Counted from the stretch's first letter, positions 34,186 to 44,412 are shown. The stretch: 64,000 nt of DNA from Nemophila menziesii (GCA_029959085.1 JARWIR010000002.1:45504233-45568232), one strand, 5' to 3'. Made by a program: numbers and translations. The notes: generated by a model from the letters alone, not told the origin.

Positions 34186-34989
34186 TTTTTAAATTATTCA
34201 ATTTTGGTGCAGAGTTTAATTGACGTCGAGAACATTGAAGCATGTGAGATGTATGTTGCAGATCCATTTTTCAAAAATAGTCAAGAATATAATTTCACAC
34301 TATTGCCAGTGTTTGTTCAGGATGGTGATTGTGGACATTGGAGTTTGTTGGTGTACAGCAGGGATGATAAAGAAATTTTCCATTATAACTCTATCAAACC
34401 AAAAAATCCAGAGTCAATAGGTTCAAAGACAGAACAAACCGCAGCAAAGTATAGAAAGTTCTTGGTCCAAAATGTATTGAGGAAGATAAAACCAGGAAAA
34501 GAAGACAAATATATAATGACTAATGTAGACTGTGCTGAACAAGAACCAGGGAGTGTGGACTGCGGTGTTTTTGTCATACTATGGTGTTATGGCTATTATC
34601 GGAATGGGTTGGTACGTCAAAAAACTTATGTGCAGAAAGTTATTAACGAAGGAAGAGCAATGATTATTCGTAAGTTGTTGCGCAGCAAATACTCGCAATG
34701 CATCAACATGGGGAGAAGTGCATAAATGATTAATCCTAAATATATTTTTATGTAATGAGTGTTGGGGAGTTTGATTTTATATAGACTTTGATTTAGATTT
34801 TTTGATGGTTTGTTCTCTAAGTTTGATAAGTACTTTATGATGGTTTTTGGTATGTAACTAGATTATTGGGTTGTTTTGGAACTTTAGTATGGTTTTGGGT
34901 GTTTTTGGATGTTTTTTAAACTTGGAAAATGAATTATGAATGAAACAGGGTTTTGGTATTGTTTGATTAATTGATTGTTGAACAGATAC

Positions 34990-35180
34990 ACAATAAAAGT
35001 ATAGACAAATATGCGAGTATTCAGACAAAAATAAAGAGTACTCATAACAAAATAAAGAGTACTCAGAGAAAAATAAAGAGTATTCATCAGAAAAGACATA
35101 GTACTCTGTAAAAATAGAGAGTGTTAAATTAACTGATAGAGTAATCATACAATTGTATATAGTAATTTTAAAATGATAGA
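34990..35180. repeat. GAGTACTC repeat array downstream of the ULP1-like gene (left part)
   Basis: Units AAAATAAAGAGTACTCATAA and relatives. The array was split by the Athila derivative, whose target duplication AGTAT is part of a unit. It resumes at 44057. Confidence 0.85.
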
Positions 35181-35184
35181 GTAT

Positions 35185-36745
35185 TGATGTCTCCCTAATT
35201 GTTCTTATTTTAGACCCTTAGGAGACATCATTTTTGGTGTTTATTTAATTAATTTGATAGACTTTTGTACTAAATATTCAATAATCCGGAATTACCTTTT
35301 TATTTCTAGCATTTTTAATTTATTAAACTTTTGCGCGTAATATTGGTATTTTTAGTGTAAAGTTTACAGGTTTTAGATGTTAGCTAGGAGAGGAATCCGA
35401 GGAGAAGGTCAAAGATCGTGAATTAGAGTCAAGACTTGAAGACAAATCCCGAAGATATTATTTTTAGAGCTGAAAATCCACTTTCCAGGCCATAGATTGC
35501 TGATTTCGAGGTGCTTAAGCGATGATTTAGCCGCTGACCTTTGAAGAGAAATCATTCCTTATCGAGTTACGGAACTTTAGCAACTGGAATGAGGTCAATC
35601 GGAGTTGTAACGCATCGGGAAAAGCTGTTTTAGTGAAGGCCTATCATCAGTTACGGGATTTTGGGCTTAGAAAGTGGGCTTGGACATTTAATTAGGCTTT
35701 TATTTTATGGTCCAAGCCCTAGTCTGAATTTGCACTTATAAAAGGAGGTCTGGACTTCTATTTTTCAGACAATTCACATTCTGCAAGATTAAACACCAGA
35801 GAGAAGTCAACGGAAGGAAGAAGAAGAAGCTACAAGAGCTGGAGAGGGTCTATATCTCCGTTCGTAGTCATTCCTATTCCGGAAATTAGGTTTTTCTTAT
35901 CTTTAATTTTGTAATCAAATATGAATTCCTTTATTTTTAATTTATTTTTTAATTTTAATATGAGCTAAGCTTTTCATAGTGCTTGAGAACAAACAATGGG
36001 TGAATCCCAATCTTATTAATTAACGAATGTTGAATTTGGGTTTTTATTGAATTAAACTAAATTAGGGCTTTTACTCTTTTCAATAAATTGAGATTATTTT
36101 ACTGTTTTTAGAGTAGCTAACTAAGAACAGGTGTTAGTATCTAGGCTATTCCAATTAGTGGCGATTGGATCATCCTGACGGAGGGTTTAGGTACGGAAAT
36201 ATTTATTGAAACTAAAATAGAAGCTATTGATTCTGACGAACTTAGCTAATTTTAGGGCCAATGAGGTAAAACACTTAAACATCCAACGGTGGATCATATT
36301 TACCCTGATGGGACTAGTGACACCCTAGGATTGCCTTATAGTCCACCCTGACGGGGGTATAAGGAATTTAGAATCCCGACCATTGTAATTGACCAATTTA
36401 GCCCTTAAACAACATAAGTTAGGAAATAAGATTAGGAGGATCCTTGCGTTCTCAAGTACTACATCTCATATTGGGTTTTCACTCATTTTATTTGCGTCTT
36501 AGCTTTTATTTACATTTTAGTAATTGTCTTTCATTCATTAGCTGTAATCAACAAAACCAAACAAATATTTTATAATCTTTTATTTTCATAAGTGCATCAA
36601 TCACTACTTGCTAAACATTGTGATCAACTATCCGTCCTTGGAACGAATCTGTATTATCATACATACTACTTGGGACAACCGTACACTTGCGGTTGTGGTT
36701 CGATTAGCATTTGCATTTATTTTTAGAACACACAAAGGACCACCA
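35185..36745 (+). repeat. 5' LTR of the Athila derivative
   Basis: 1561 bp, TGATGTCTCC to GGACCACCA. The first 46 bp form an imperfect hairpin, with TGATGTCTCC at 35185 and GGAGACATCA at 35221-35230. TATA box at 35736. CTGACG-type motifs lie near 36175, 36233, 36305 (mutated to CTGATG) and 36348. Confidence 0.95.
35736..35745 (+). promoter_or_regulatory. LTR TATA box
   Basis: TTATAAAAGG, conserved in every full LTR of the window (43047 in the 3' LTR, reverse strand elsewhere). It probably sets the U3/R boundary about 30 bp downstream, just ahead of the TTTTTCAGACAATTC block. Confidence 0.65.
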
Positions 36746-36751
36746 AGTTTT

Positions 36752-36769
36752 TGGCGCCGCTGCCGGGGA
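36752..36769 (+). promoter_or_regulatory. Primer binding site, tRNA-Asp type
   Basis: TGGCGCCGCTGCCGGGGA, six bases after the 5' LTR, complementary to the 3' end of plant tRNA-Asp with one mismatch. Confidence 0.88.
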
Positions 36770-36888
36770 CGGTAGCGTGTGACCACGGTGTTTATCCTTT
36801 AGTGATAGTTGCATTTATTTTTATTTTTGTTTTTATCAGTTTTACGCTTTTTGCTTGTTTAGTTTTCTCAGGTTTTTAGGTTTGGTGT

Positions 36889-39699
36889 ATGCGAAGGAGA
36901 CTCTTTAAGGATCTAGAGCCAACACCTCCGATCCTTAATAATCCAGAATCATTAATCAGACTTGCTAACAAGAGAAGGAAAGAACAAGAATCCTCAGAAG
37001 TAGAAGAATTAATTCACCAAATGGAGAACGTTAATATTCAGAACAATAACGGACAAGCTCAAATCGTGATGAATCAAGATCCTTGGTTTACTAATGGCCC
37101 ACCAGAAGTCCCATTCCGTGCTCCTGCTATAGGAGTAGGTGCTCCAGATATTAATGTTCCGAGATTCCGTCCAGATTCGGGTATGTTAGCTCAATTCCAA
37201 AACTTTGGAAATTTTCGCGGAAGACCATCAGAAGATCCTCTTAGAGCAGTACAGAAATTCAAACAAATATGTGATTCTTATATCACACAAGGGGTTTCAA
37301 GAGAACAGATGTATTTTGCTGCTTTTAAATTCTTTGTTATTGATGGAGCGAGTGAATGGCACGATACGCAAGATCCGACGAAGATTACTAATTGGGACCA
37401 ATTAGAGATTGCTTTCTTTGACAGGTATTACCCAAGTAACATGAGGTTAGATGCTGAATTAGAGTTGACGCATTTCCGTCAAGAATATGATGAAACTTTG
37501 GGTAGGAGTTGGACAAGATTTCAGATGTGTTTACGTAGAGTCCCCAATCATGGCTTTTCAGAACAACAACAATTAAAAATATTTTATAGAGGCCTTGATG
37601 GGACTTCAAGAGAGAAATTGGATATGCTATGTGGTGCAGGTTTTCTTCAAGTTCAACCCGCTCATGCAAAGATCATCTTAGAGAGAACAGTCAAGAATGA
37701 AGTTGGGTGGAGTTCAGTAAGAACACCAGTTAAAAGAGTGAATAATGTTGATATGGAAGAAAAGTTTGCTACGCTAGAGACAAAGCTTCAGAGCACACTA
37801 GAACAACAATTGAGACAACTTACTCTAGCCGTGAAAGAAGGTTTCTCGAATAAAAGAGGTGAGGTAAAGGTTGCACAAGAGGTATATGGATGTGAGTATT
37901 GCGGTGTCAATGATCATAGTTGGGAAAATTGTCAAAATAATCAAGAATCCGTGATGTTTGTCTCCAACAGAGGTAACTTTAATTCAAGTGGTAATGGATA
38001 TCAGCCTAACAGAAACCATCCTGGGTTTCAATACTCAAATCCTAATGGGGCAGCCAATCCTACATATGCGTATCAGCCGCGTCCCCAAGGTAACAATTAC
38101 AATCCAAGACCACAAAATAATTATCCAGAAGGACAGAATCAGGGAAATTATGTTCAGAGACAAGCTCCTCAAGACAATTACGATGACACAATGAATCAGA
38201 AAGCCTTACCTGCCCATCCACAAGAAGGAGTTACCCTTCAGAAAACAGTTGAGAGTTTAATTGCTCTTCCAACACAAGCTATGGAACGTCAAAACGCAGT
38301 TGAAGCAAGTATGAAGTTGTTCCAGAATCAGCTAAGTCAAATTAACAAACAACTGAATCAACGTCCACAAGGGCAACTCCCTAGCGATACTGAGAATCCA
38401 ATCCAAATCGAAGACTGTAAAGCTATTACTCTCAGAAGTGGTAAGAACCTTCCTCCACCTCCTTTTCCCGTTATGAAAGAGAAAGAAGTCCCAAGAAAAG
38501 AAAAGGAAGTGGGTGAAAAAGAGAAAGTGAAAGAGAATGAGAAAAATGGTGAGGTTGAAGAAATAGTGAGGCCAAGTGAGATTCTAAAGAAGAAAGATGA
38601 TACTATGATTAATCGTCCTCCTCCACCATTTCCATCGAGAGTTCAAAAGAAGGGTGACATGGCTGATTATCAAAAATTCTTTAACAAGGTAAGAGGACTT
38701 AGCATAAATATTCCGTTGTTAGAAGCTATTCGAGATGTGCCCAAGTATGCTAAGTTTCTGAAAAGAGCCCTCACCAACAAACGGCCATATTGTGATAATG
38801 AGATGATTGGTCTTCCTGAAGAATGTAGTGCTATTTGTCAAGGTAAATTACCTCCAAAGTTAGTTGATCCTGGGAGTTTCACAATTCCGATATCTATTGG
38901 TAATGAGTGGAGAGGAAAAGCACTATGTGACTTGGGTGCAAGCATAAATCTTATGCCCAAATCGATCTTTGATAAGCTTAATATCGAAGCAAGACCCACT
39001 TCTATGGTCTTGCAAATGGCGGATCGATCTCTTGCACATCCAGAAGGCCGAATCGAAGATGTCCTCGTTAAGGCAGGTACGTTAATTTTTCCCGCTGATT
39101 TCATTATACTTGATTACGACGCGGATAGGAATGTCCCCATTATTTTGGGAAGACCATTCCTAGCCACGGGGCGTACCTTGATTGATGTAGAGAACGGAGA
39201 AATGATTATGAGAATCCAAGACGAGGAGATGAAGTTTAATGTGTTTAGACCTATAAAGTTTCCGGATTCCAAGGAAGAATGTTTCCGTGTAGATGTAATG
39301 GAGCCGGTAAGAACAGAGCCAATTAGTATTGTGGAAACCTTAGGGGTGGAGGAAAAAGAACTAAGAAAGAAACCACCGATCAAAGTTCCTCCAAATCCTA
39401 AGAGAAATCCACCACTCAATCATGCGAAGAAGAAAGAGAAAACACGTGTCACGAAGGTTCCAAAGGAACCTAAGAAGGAAAGAAAGAAAAAGGAGTTCAA
39501 AGTAGGCGAAGAAGTTGCTATGAAAAAGCCTAAACCTCCTCCAAAGACATGTGAATCAAAGAACTCTTGGCTAGGACCATTCGTGGTTGCTAAGGTAATC
39601 TCAGATAAGTTAGTTGGAATAAAAGCTAAGGGTTGTAAATTCCGAGTTGCAAATATTGATAACCTCACTCACTGCTGGGGAGGTTATGTGAATGACTGA
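36889..39699 (+). CDS. Fused gag-protease-integrase-tail polyprotein, intact
   Basis: 936 codons, no stop. Residues 1 to about 330 are gag (FFVIDGASEWHDTQDP, LKIFYRGLDGTSREKLDM), with a CX2CX4HX4C knuckle about 335-348 (CEYCGVNDHSWENC), then an Asn/Gln/Pro-rich linker. Protease motifs CDLGASINLMP near residue 681 and IILGRPFLATG follow. At about residue 800 the frame leaves protease for a Lys/Pro-rich linker (KKPPIKVPPNPKRNP) and ends WLGPFVVAKVISDKLVGIKA...ANIDNLTHCWGG, resembling the C-terminal beta-barrel of gypsy integrases. RT, RNase H and the integrase core are absent, yet the joined frame stays open, as if selected or very young. A likely role is to assemble and mature particles, with RT and integrase supplied by an intact relative. 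No such intact partner is in this window. Confidence 0.92.
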   Translation: MRRRLFKDLEPTPPILNNPESLIRLANKRRKEQESSEVEELIHQMENVNIQNNNGQAQIVMNQDPWFTNGPPEVPFRAPAIGVGAPDINVPRFRPDSGMLAQFQNFGNFRGRPSEDPLRAVQKFKQICDSYITQGVSREQMYFAAFKFFVIDGASEWHDTQDPTKITNWDQLEIAFFDRYYPSNMRLDAELELTHFRQEYDETLGRSWTRFQMCLRRVPNHGFSEQQQLKIFYRGLDGTSREKLDMLCGAGFLQVQPAHAKIILERTVKNEVGWSSVRTPVKRVNNVDMEEKFATLETKLQSTLEQQLRQLTLAVKEGFSNKRGEVKVAQEVYGCEYCGVNDHSWENCQNNQESVMFVSNRGNFNSSGNGYQPNRNHPGFQYSNPNGAANPTYAYQPRPQGNNYNPRPQNNYPEGQNQGNYVQRQAPQDNYDDTMNQKALPAHPQEGVTLQKTVESLIALPTQAMERQNAVEASMKLFQNQLSQINKQLNQRPQGQLPSDTENPIQIEDCKAITLRSGKNLPPPPFPVMKEKEVPRKEKEVGEKEKVKENEKNGEVEEIVRPSEILKKKDDTMINRPPPPFPSRVQKKGDMADYQKFFNKVRGLSINIPLLEAIRDVPKYAKFLKRALTNKRPYCDNEMIGLPEECSAICQGKLPPKLVDPGSFTIPISIGNEWRGKALCDLGASINLMPKSIFDKLNIEARPTSMVLQMADRSLAHPEGRIEDVLVKAGTLIFPADFIILDYDADRNVPIILGRPFLATGRTLIDVENGEMIMRIQDEEMKFNVFRPIKFPDSKEECFRVDVMEPVRTEPISIVETLGVEEKELRKKPPIKVPPNPKRNPPLNHAKKKEKTRVTKVPKEPKKERKKKEFKVGEEVAMKKPKPPPKTCESKNSWLGPFVVAKVISDKLVGIKAKGCKFRVANIDNLTHCWGGYVND

Positions 39700-39921
39700 T
39701 AAATGAGGTAACCCGTCGAGCTTAACGACGTTAAACAAAAGCCAATTTCTTGTATATTAGTCTAAGTTTTTATTTAGATTAGTTTGATTTTCGTAATTTT
39801 AGTGTTTATTATTAAGAAATGAGGAAGGGTAGTTGTTTTTGATGATTTCAGGGATAAAAAGGTCATGAGTTTGGGGTCGAAAGGGCGAAAATAAGAGAAA
39901 ATTTGTGGTGTTCCAGGGGCC

Positions 39922-40377
39922 AAACCGGGTCCCCGCATTTGCAAATGCGGGTACCCGGTTTCGAAAGCTAAAAATTCTACATTCTGACCCTGCGTCTTGG
40001 GTCCCGCGTTTTCCCGCGTTTTGCTGCGTTTTGCTGCGTTTTGAATTCGCGCCATCGACGCAAAACCGGGGCCCCGCATTTGCAAATGCGGGTACCCGGT
40101 TTCGGAGCTGTAACTTTCCAATTTCTCTGACCCCGCGTTTTGGGAGGTCGCGTTTTGGTGCGTCTTGGCTCGCGCCATCGACGAGAATGCGGGTACCCGC
40201 ATTTGCAAATGCGGGCACCCGGTTTCGAAGGGCAATTCTCTGACCCCGCGTTTTGGGTCCCGCGTTTTGGCTGCATTTTGAGGTAAAAAAAAAAAAAAAA
40301 AAAAAAAAAATCTTTTTCGCGTCGACACAGCGACGCGAAACTGGGGCCCCGCATTTGCAAATGCGGGTACCCGGTTT
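39922..40377 (+). repeat. Four-unit hairpin array downstream of the gag-protease ORF
   Basis: Units at 39922-39961, 40063-40102, 40185-40225 and 40338-40377. The first is a 40 bp palindrome with 19 of 20 pairs matching: AAACCGGGT/ACCCGGTTT outside, and the perfect 20-mer CCCGCATTTGCAAATGCGGG inside. The others keep the same core. Spacers carry GCGTTTTG repeats, CGCGCCATCGACG, a run of 26 A (40285-40310), and another hairpin TTCGCGTCG/CGACGCGAA at 40317-40340. The layout (four units, A run between units 3 and 4, CGCCATCGACG in the spacers) matches 13991-14402. Confidence 0.92.
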
Positions 40378-40740
40378 CATCTGTGACAGGGCCGTTTTGA
40401 AGCTTTTTAGCCCTAGATTTTTACCTCCTTCTTCAACCCAGCCTCCAAAAACACTCCCAAAACCTAGAATTTCCTAAACATCATCATCAACAACCACACA
40501 ATCCTCAAATCTTGCTCTCTTTCACCACAACAACATGCAATCAACTCATCTCCCATCCGAAAAATATGATTAAAGTCCCACTTTTCTCCAATTGTTCTTC
40601 ATCCAAGCTTCAAATTAAATCCAATTCCCTCTTCCCCCGCATCAATTAGCCTTTACCCATCTCATATTCCACCATAATCTTCAAGTCTTAAGCCTCAAAA
40701 CATCAAAGTTCTAAGCCTTAGCTTCTCACTATTTGAAGTT
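40378..40740 (+). other. Leader between hairpin array and ORF3 remnant
   Basis: Pyrimidine- and A-rich, no open frame of note. It is homologous to 13621-13990 of the minus-strand element (CTTTTCTCCAATT, CTCATATTCCACC, GCCTCAAAACATC shared). Confidence 0.7.
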
Positions 40741-40754
40741 TTGAGTTTGGGGTG
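40741..40754 (+). promoter_or_regulatory. Internal polypurine-like tract 1
   Basis: TTGAGTTTGGGGTG, directly before the ORF3 remnant. Same wording as 13606-13620. Confidence 0.5.
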
Positions 40755-41000
40755 GAAAGAGATGCTTATCAAATTAAGACTAATCATAAGATGAGGAAAG
40801 TGATTGAGGAACCTAAAAGTGAGGAAGAAAATGATCCATTGATGAGTTGGAATCGAAAATCAAGGTGTTGGAAGAGAATCAGGATACGAGGTGTGCTATT
40901 TTGGGAAACGTTACAAACAAGTTGAACTTTACTTGTTCATAAACAACTTACGATGTCTAGACGCGAGATAAAGTTCAGGGACGCAACACCGACAACCAGC
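40755..41000 (+). pseudogene. ORF3 remnant, internal deletion
   Basis: Begins near an ATG at 40762 where the intact ORF3 begins in the other element, then after a short stretch jumps to the coiled-coil end (ELESKIKVLEENQ in sense, compare ELEAKVKVLEENQ at the end of 12268-13599) and finishes near GGGACGCAACACCGACAACC. About 1 kb of the gene is missing and the frame is broken. Confidence 0.75.
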
Positions 41001-42459
41001 CTCGCGCTGGTTAAGATACGTTTTCTATCCCTTCTCATGTAGTGTATATTATTTTATTGCTTTGAGTCTTTTCGAGTCGTGGGGACACGACTCATTTTTG
41101 AGTTTGGGGTGGGGTTCGTTGCCTCATCCCAGTTTTTATGTGTTATTTGTTTTATTTGCTTTCAATAAAATAATTTTCGGAGTTGCGTTTGACTGTAGAA
41201 GATTTTAAATGTCCCTTTAAGCATACTCTTGATAAATCTATGATAGTAAATAGTGGACTTTAGGGATTGACATAAAACGCACTTACAATTGCATGCGAAC
41301 ATAGGTAATTGATAGGAAAAATTAATGAACAATGCAAATGAAGTAAGCTTGTACTCAAGGAATGTGTTTGGTGTGTAGAACGTGAAATCCTAATTAGTAG
41401 AGAACCCACCTAGATATGAACTAAAGACAAGCTATGTACTTAGGAAAATGATAGGGGCAGTTCTTTGTTAGCCATTTGTGCCTTTTTAGCCGTCTATCCC
41501 TTGTATTAATGATTATCCGTCTTAGCCCACTTTGAGCCTTTAGCCTTTTCTTTGTAGCCACGATATAAGCCATTATCCCTTAGATTATTAGGCATGACCA
41601 TATGACCCACACTTGAATCACAATCCTGAGACATGTCTCGAGCTTGAGTTTGGGGTGGTGGGACCACTTATGGGAAATTTAATGGGTTGGGATTGATGTG
41701 CTTTGTATTGTAGCACAATTGCAGATGATATATACTTGTAACCCTTTGCCGGGAATGAAGAAAAATGAAAAAGAAAGAAAAAATGAAAATTTTTGAAAAA
41801 TCATACAGTAGGAACCGGGAACCCGGATTCATCAAAACCGGGAACCCGGTTTGCTTCTGTACAAAAAAAAGAAGAAAAAGAGAAAAGAAAAGAAAAAAAA
41901 AGAAAAATATGAATGAATAAAACATCCGGCAAAGTGGAATTTTTCTGAAAATCATCTTATTTATAGTGGGTAGACATGGGACGCTAAATTGTTGCGTATA
42001 TGGGTGAGTGAGAACATCTTTTGAGCGTTAACTCAAGCTCGAGGACAATGTTGATGGTAAGTGAGGAGAGAGCCAAAAGCTCACTTCAAATTTATCAAAT
42101 ATACATCCACACCCGTCCTTAAGCCAATATTATAACCGTAAAGACCTCGTGATTCCTAAGTGCATAGTGAATTTATTATTCTGTTGATAGGGAATACACT
42201 AGGTGGAGCGTTCAAAGCGAGTTAGGATTAATGACCACCCTATAGCCATCATACAGAGATGAGTACAAGTGTAACCTTCAAGCATTGCGACTTTAATTTT
42301 ATGATTGAGATTATTTATGTTTGATGTTGCATGATTAGTGTATGTGTATATTAGTTTCTAGAGTTTGCTATATGAGATTTATTTTGAGAATTGCTTTAGG
42401 GTTTATTTGCTAGCTTCTACTTGTTTATACGTTTACTTCTACCCCTTTGTTTTGTTTTA
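41001..42459 (+). other. Athila 3' untranslated region
   Basis: Homologous to 10842-12267 reversed. It contains two more TTGAGTTTGGGGTGG tracts (41098 and 41644) and an A/G tract at 41755-41920 in which two short palindromic words, AACCGGGAACCCGG, are embedded (near 41813 and 41837). These echo the array hairpins and are absent from the minus-strand element at the matching place. Confidence 0.75.
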
Positions 42460-42495
42460 CTTTGTCGGGACGACAAAGGTTTTAGTTGGGGGTCT
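42460..42495 (+). promoter_or_regulatory. Hairpin and 3' polypurine tract
   Basis: CTTTGTCG-GGA-CGACAAAG (perfect 8 bp stem), then TTTAGTTGGGGGTCT abutting the LTR. Confidence 0.8.
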
Positions 42496-44056
42496 TGATG
42501 TCTCCCTAATTGTTCTTATTTTAGACCCTTAGGAGACATCATTTTTGGTGTTTATTTAATTAATTTGATAGACTTTTGTACTAAATATTCAATAATCCGG
42601 AATTACCTTTTTATTTCTAGCATTTTTAATTTATTAAACTTTTGCGCGTAATATTGGTATTTTTAGTGTAAAGTTTACAGGTTTTAGATGTTAGCTAGGA
42701 GAGGAATCCGAGGAGAAGGTCAAAGATCGTGAATTAGAGTCAAGACTTGAAGACAAATCCCGAAGATATTATTTTTAGAGCTGAAAATCCACTTTCCAGG
42801 CCATAGATTGCTGATTTCGAGGTGCTTAAGCGATGATTTAGCCGCTGACCTTTGAAGAGAAATCATTCCTTATCGAGTTACGGAACTTTTGCAACTGGAA
42901 TGAGGTCAATCGGAGTTGTAACGCATCGGGAAAAGCTGTTTTAGTGAAGGCCTATCATCAGTTACGGGATTTTGGGCTTAGAAAGTGGGCTTGGACATTT
43001 AATTAGGCTTTTATTTTCTGGTCCAAGCCCTAGTCCGAATTTGCACTTATAAAAGGAGGTCTGGACTTCTATTTTTCAGACAATTCACATTCTGCAAGAT
43101 TAAACACCAGAGAGAAGTCAACGGAAGGAAGAAGAAGAAGCTACAAGAGCTGGAGAGGGTCTATATCTCCGTTCGTAGTCATTCCTATTCCGGAAATTAG
43201 GTTTTTCTTATCTTTAATTTTGTAATCAAATATGAATTCCTTTATTTTTAATTTAGTTTTTAATTTTAATATGAGCTAAGCTTTTCATAGTGCTTGAGAA
43301 CAAACAATGGGTGAATCCCAATCTTATTAATTAACGAATGTTGAATTTGGGTTTTTATTGAATTAAACTAAATTAGGGCTTTTACTCTTTTCAATAAATT
43401 GAGATTATTTTACTGTTTTTAGAGTAGCTAACTAAGAACAGGTGTTAGTATCTAGGCTATTCCAATTAGTGGCGATTGGATCATCCTGACGGAGGGTTTA
43501 GGTACGGAAATATTTATTGAAACTAAAATAGAAGCTATTGATTCTGACGAACTTAGCTAATTTTAGGGCCAATGAGGTAAAACACTTAAACATCCAACGG
43601 TGGATCATATTTACCCTGACGGGACTAGTGACACCCTAGGATTGCCTTATAGTCCACCCTGACGGGGGTATAAGGAATTTAGAATCCCGACCATTGTAAT
43701 TGACCAATTTAGCCCTTAAACAACATAAGTTAGGAAATAAGATTAGGAGGATCCTTGCGTTCTCAAGTACTACATCTCATATTGCGTTTTCACTCATTTT
43801 ATTTGCGTCTTAGCTTTTATTTACATTTTAGTAATTGTCTTTCATTCATTAGCTGTAATCAACAAAACCAAACAAATATTTTATAATCTTTTATTTTCAT
43901 AAGTGCATCAATCACTACTTGCTAAACATTGTGATCAACTATCCGTCCTTGGAACGAATCTGTATTATCATACATACTACTTGGGACAACCGTACACTTG
44001 CGGTTGTGGTTCGATTAGCATTTGCATTTATTTTTAGAACACACAAAGGACCACCA
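42496..44056 (+). repeat. 3' LTR of the Athila derivative
   Basis: 1561 bp, near-identical to the 5' LTR. Differences noticed lie at positions matching 35578, 35699, 35724, 35947, 36308 and 36476. Followed by target duplication AGTAT. Confidence 0.95.
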
Positions 44057-44240
44057 AGTATTCTGAAAAATGATGGAGTACTCATACAATTGTATAGAGT
44101 ACTCTGAAAAATGATAGAGTACTCATACAATTGTATAGAGTACTCATAAAATTATATAGAGTACTCATATAAGTCAGATATATAGAGTATTCATTGAAAG
44201 AGTATTAATCAAGTTGTAAAGAGTACTCAGACAATATAAA
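44057..44240. repeat. GAGTACTC repeat array (right part, after the Athila insertion)
   Basis: Units GATAGAGTACTCATACAATT and variants, about eight cores, continuing the array left of 35180 and ending shortly before the 3' end of the transposase gene. Confidence 0.85.
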
Positions 44241-44412
44241 AAAAATTCACAACAGATCAAAGAGTTTAACAAGAATGACATGCTTAAATCCAATTCAACT
44301 TCTACAACTTAAAAACATATAAATGTAAAATAGTTCAATGGCACCAATGAGTGAATCTAAACATTAACAAGAAGTTAATAAGCATGATTACAATTTAAAA
44401 ACACTAGATAAA

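Larger units (their letters stand above)
29932..34725 (+). pseudogene. MULE-borne ULP1-like (C48) cysteine peptidase gene, six-exon model
   Basis: Exons: 29932-29979, 30959-31633, 31707-31835, about 32138-33769, 33850-33939, 34213-34725, nearly all joined in phase 0 with GT-AG ends. Exon 2 is the N-terminal domain typical of these proteins (TPFYGLWKGIF, FVIGGKDLKINELEIKMLLG, EDLDSIKKYN). Exon 4 is acidic, then a long coiled coil, then Lys-rich. Exon 6 is the peptidase: GHWSLLVYS (His), HYNSI (Asn where Ulp1 has the catalytic Asp), CAEQEPGSVDCGVFVI (Gln and Cys). Ulp1-type enzymes cleave SUMO-like tags. In-frame stops occur at 31469 (TGA), 31544 (TAG for the Trp of YNWAG) and 32669 (TAG), and the entry into exon 4 is out of frame. 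So this copy is inactivated, yet most of its coding sequence is preserved. Confidence 0.82.
35185..44056 (+). mobile_element. Young non-autonomous Athila derivative (gag-protease only)
   Basis: 8872 bp with perfect target duplication AGTAT (35180-35184 and 44057-44061) and two LTRs of 1561 bp each that differ at about six positions and no indels by eye. Order: LTR, tRNA-Asp primer site, one 936-codon frame (gag, protease, basic linker, integrase-like tail), hairpin array, ORF3 edges, long 3' region with polypurine tracts, LTR. RT, RNase H, the integrase zinc domain and catalytic core, and most of ORF3 are deleted. It inserted into a GAGTACTC repeat of the MULE. Confidence 0.95.

Noticed and set aside
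39774..40477. Several overlapping open frames on both strands (up to 193 codons) across the hairpin array, with repeated PAFANAG/CKCG-type peptides
   Set aside because: They are translations of the palindromic repeat units in several frames and of the A run. No start context, domain or counterpart in the other element.
41668..41955. 95-codon minus-strand Phe-rich frame
   Set aside because: Complement of the A/G-rich tract in the Athila 3' region; composition alone keeps it open.
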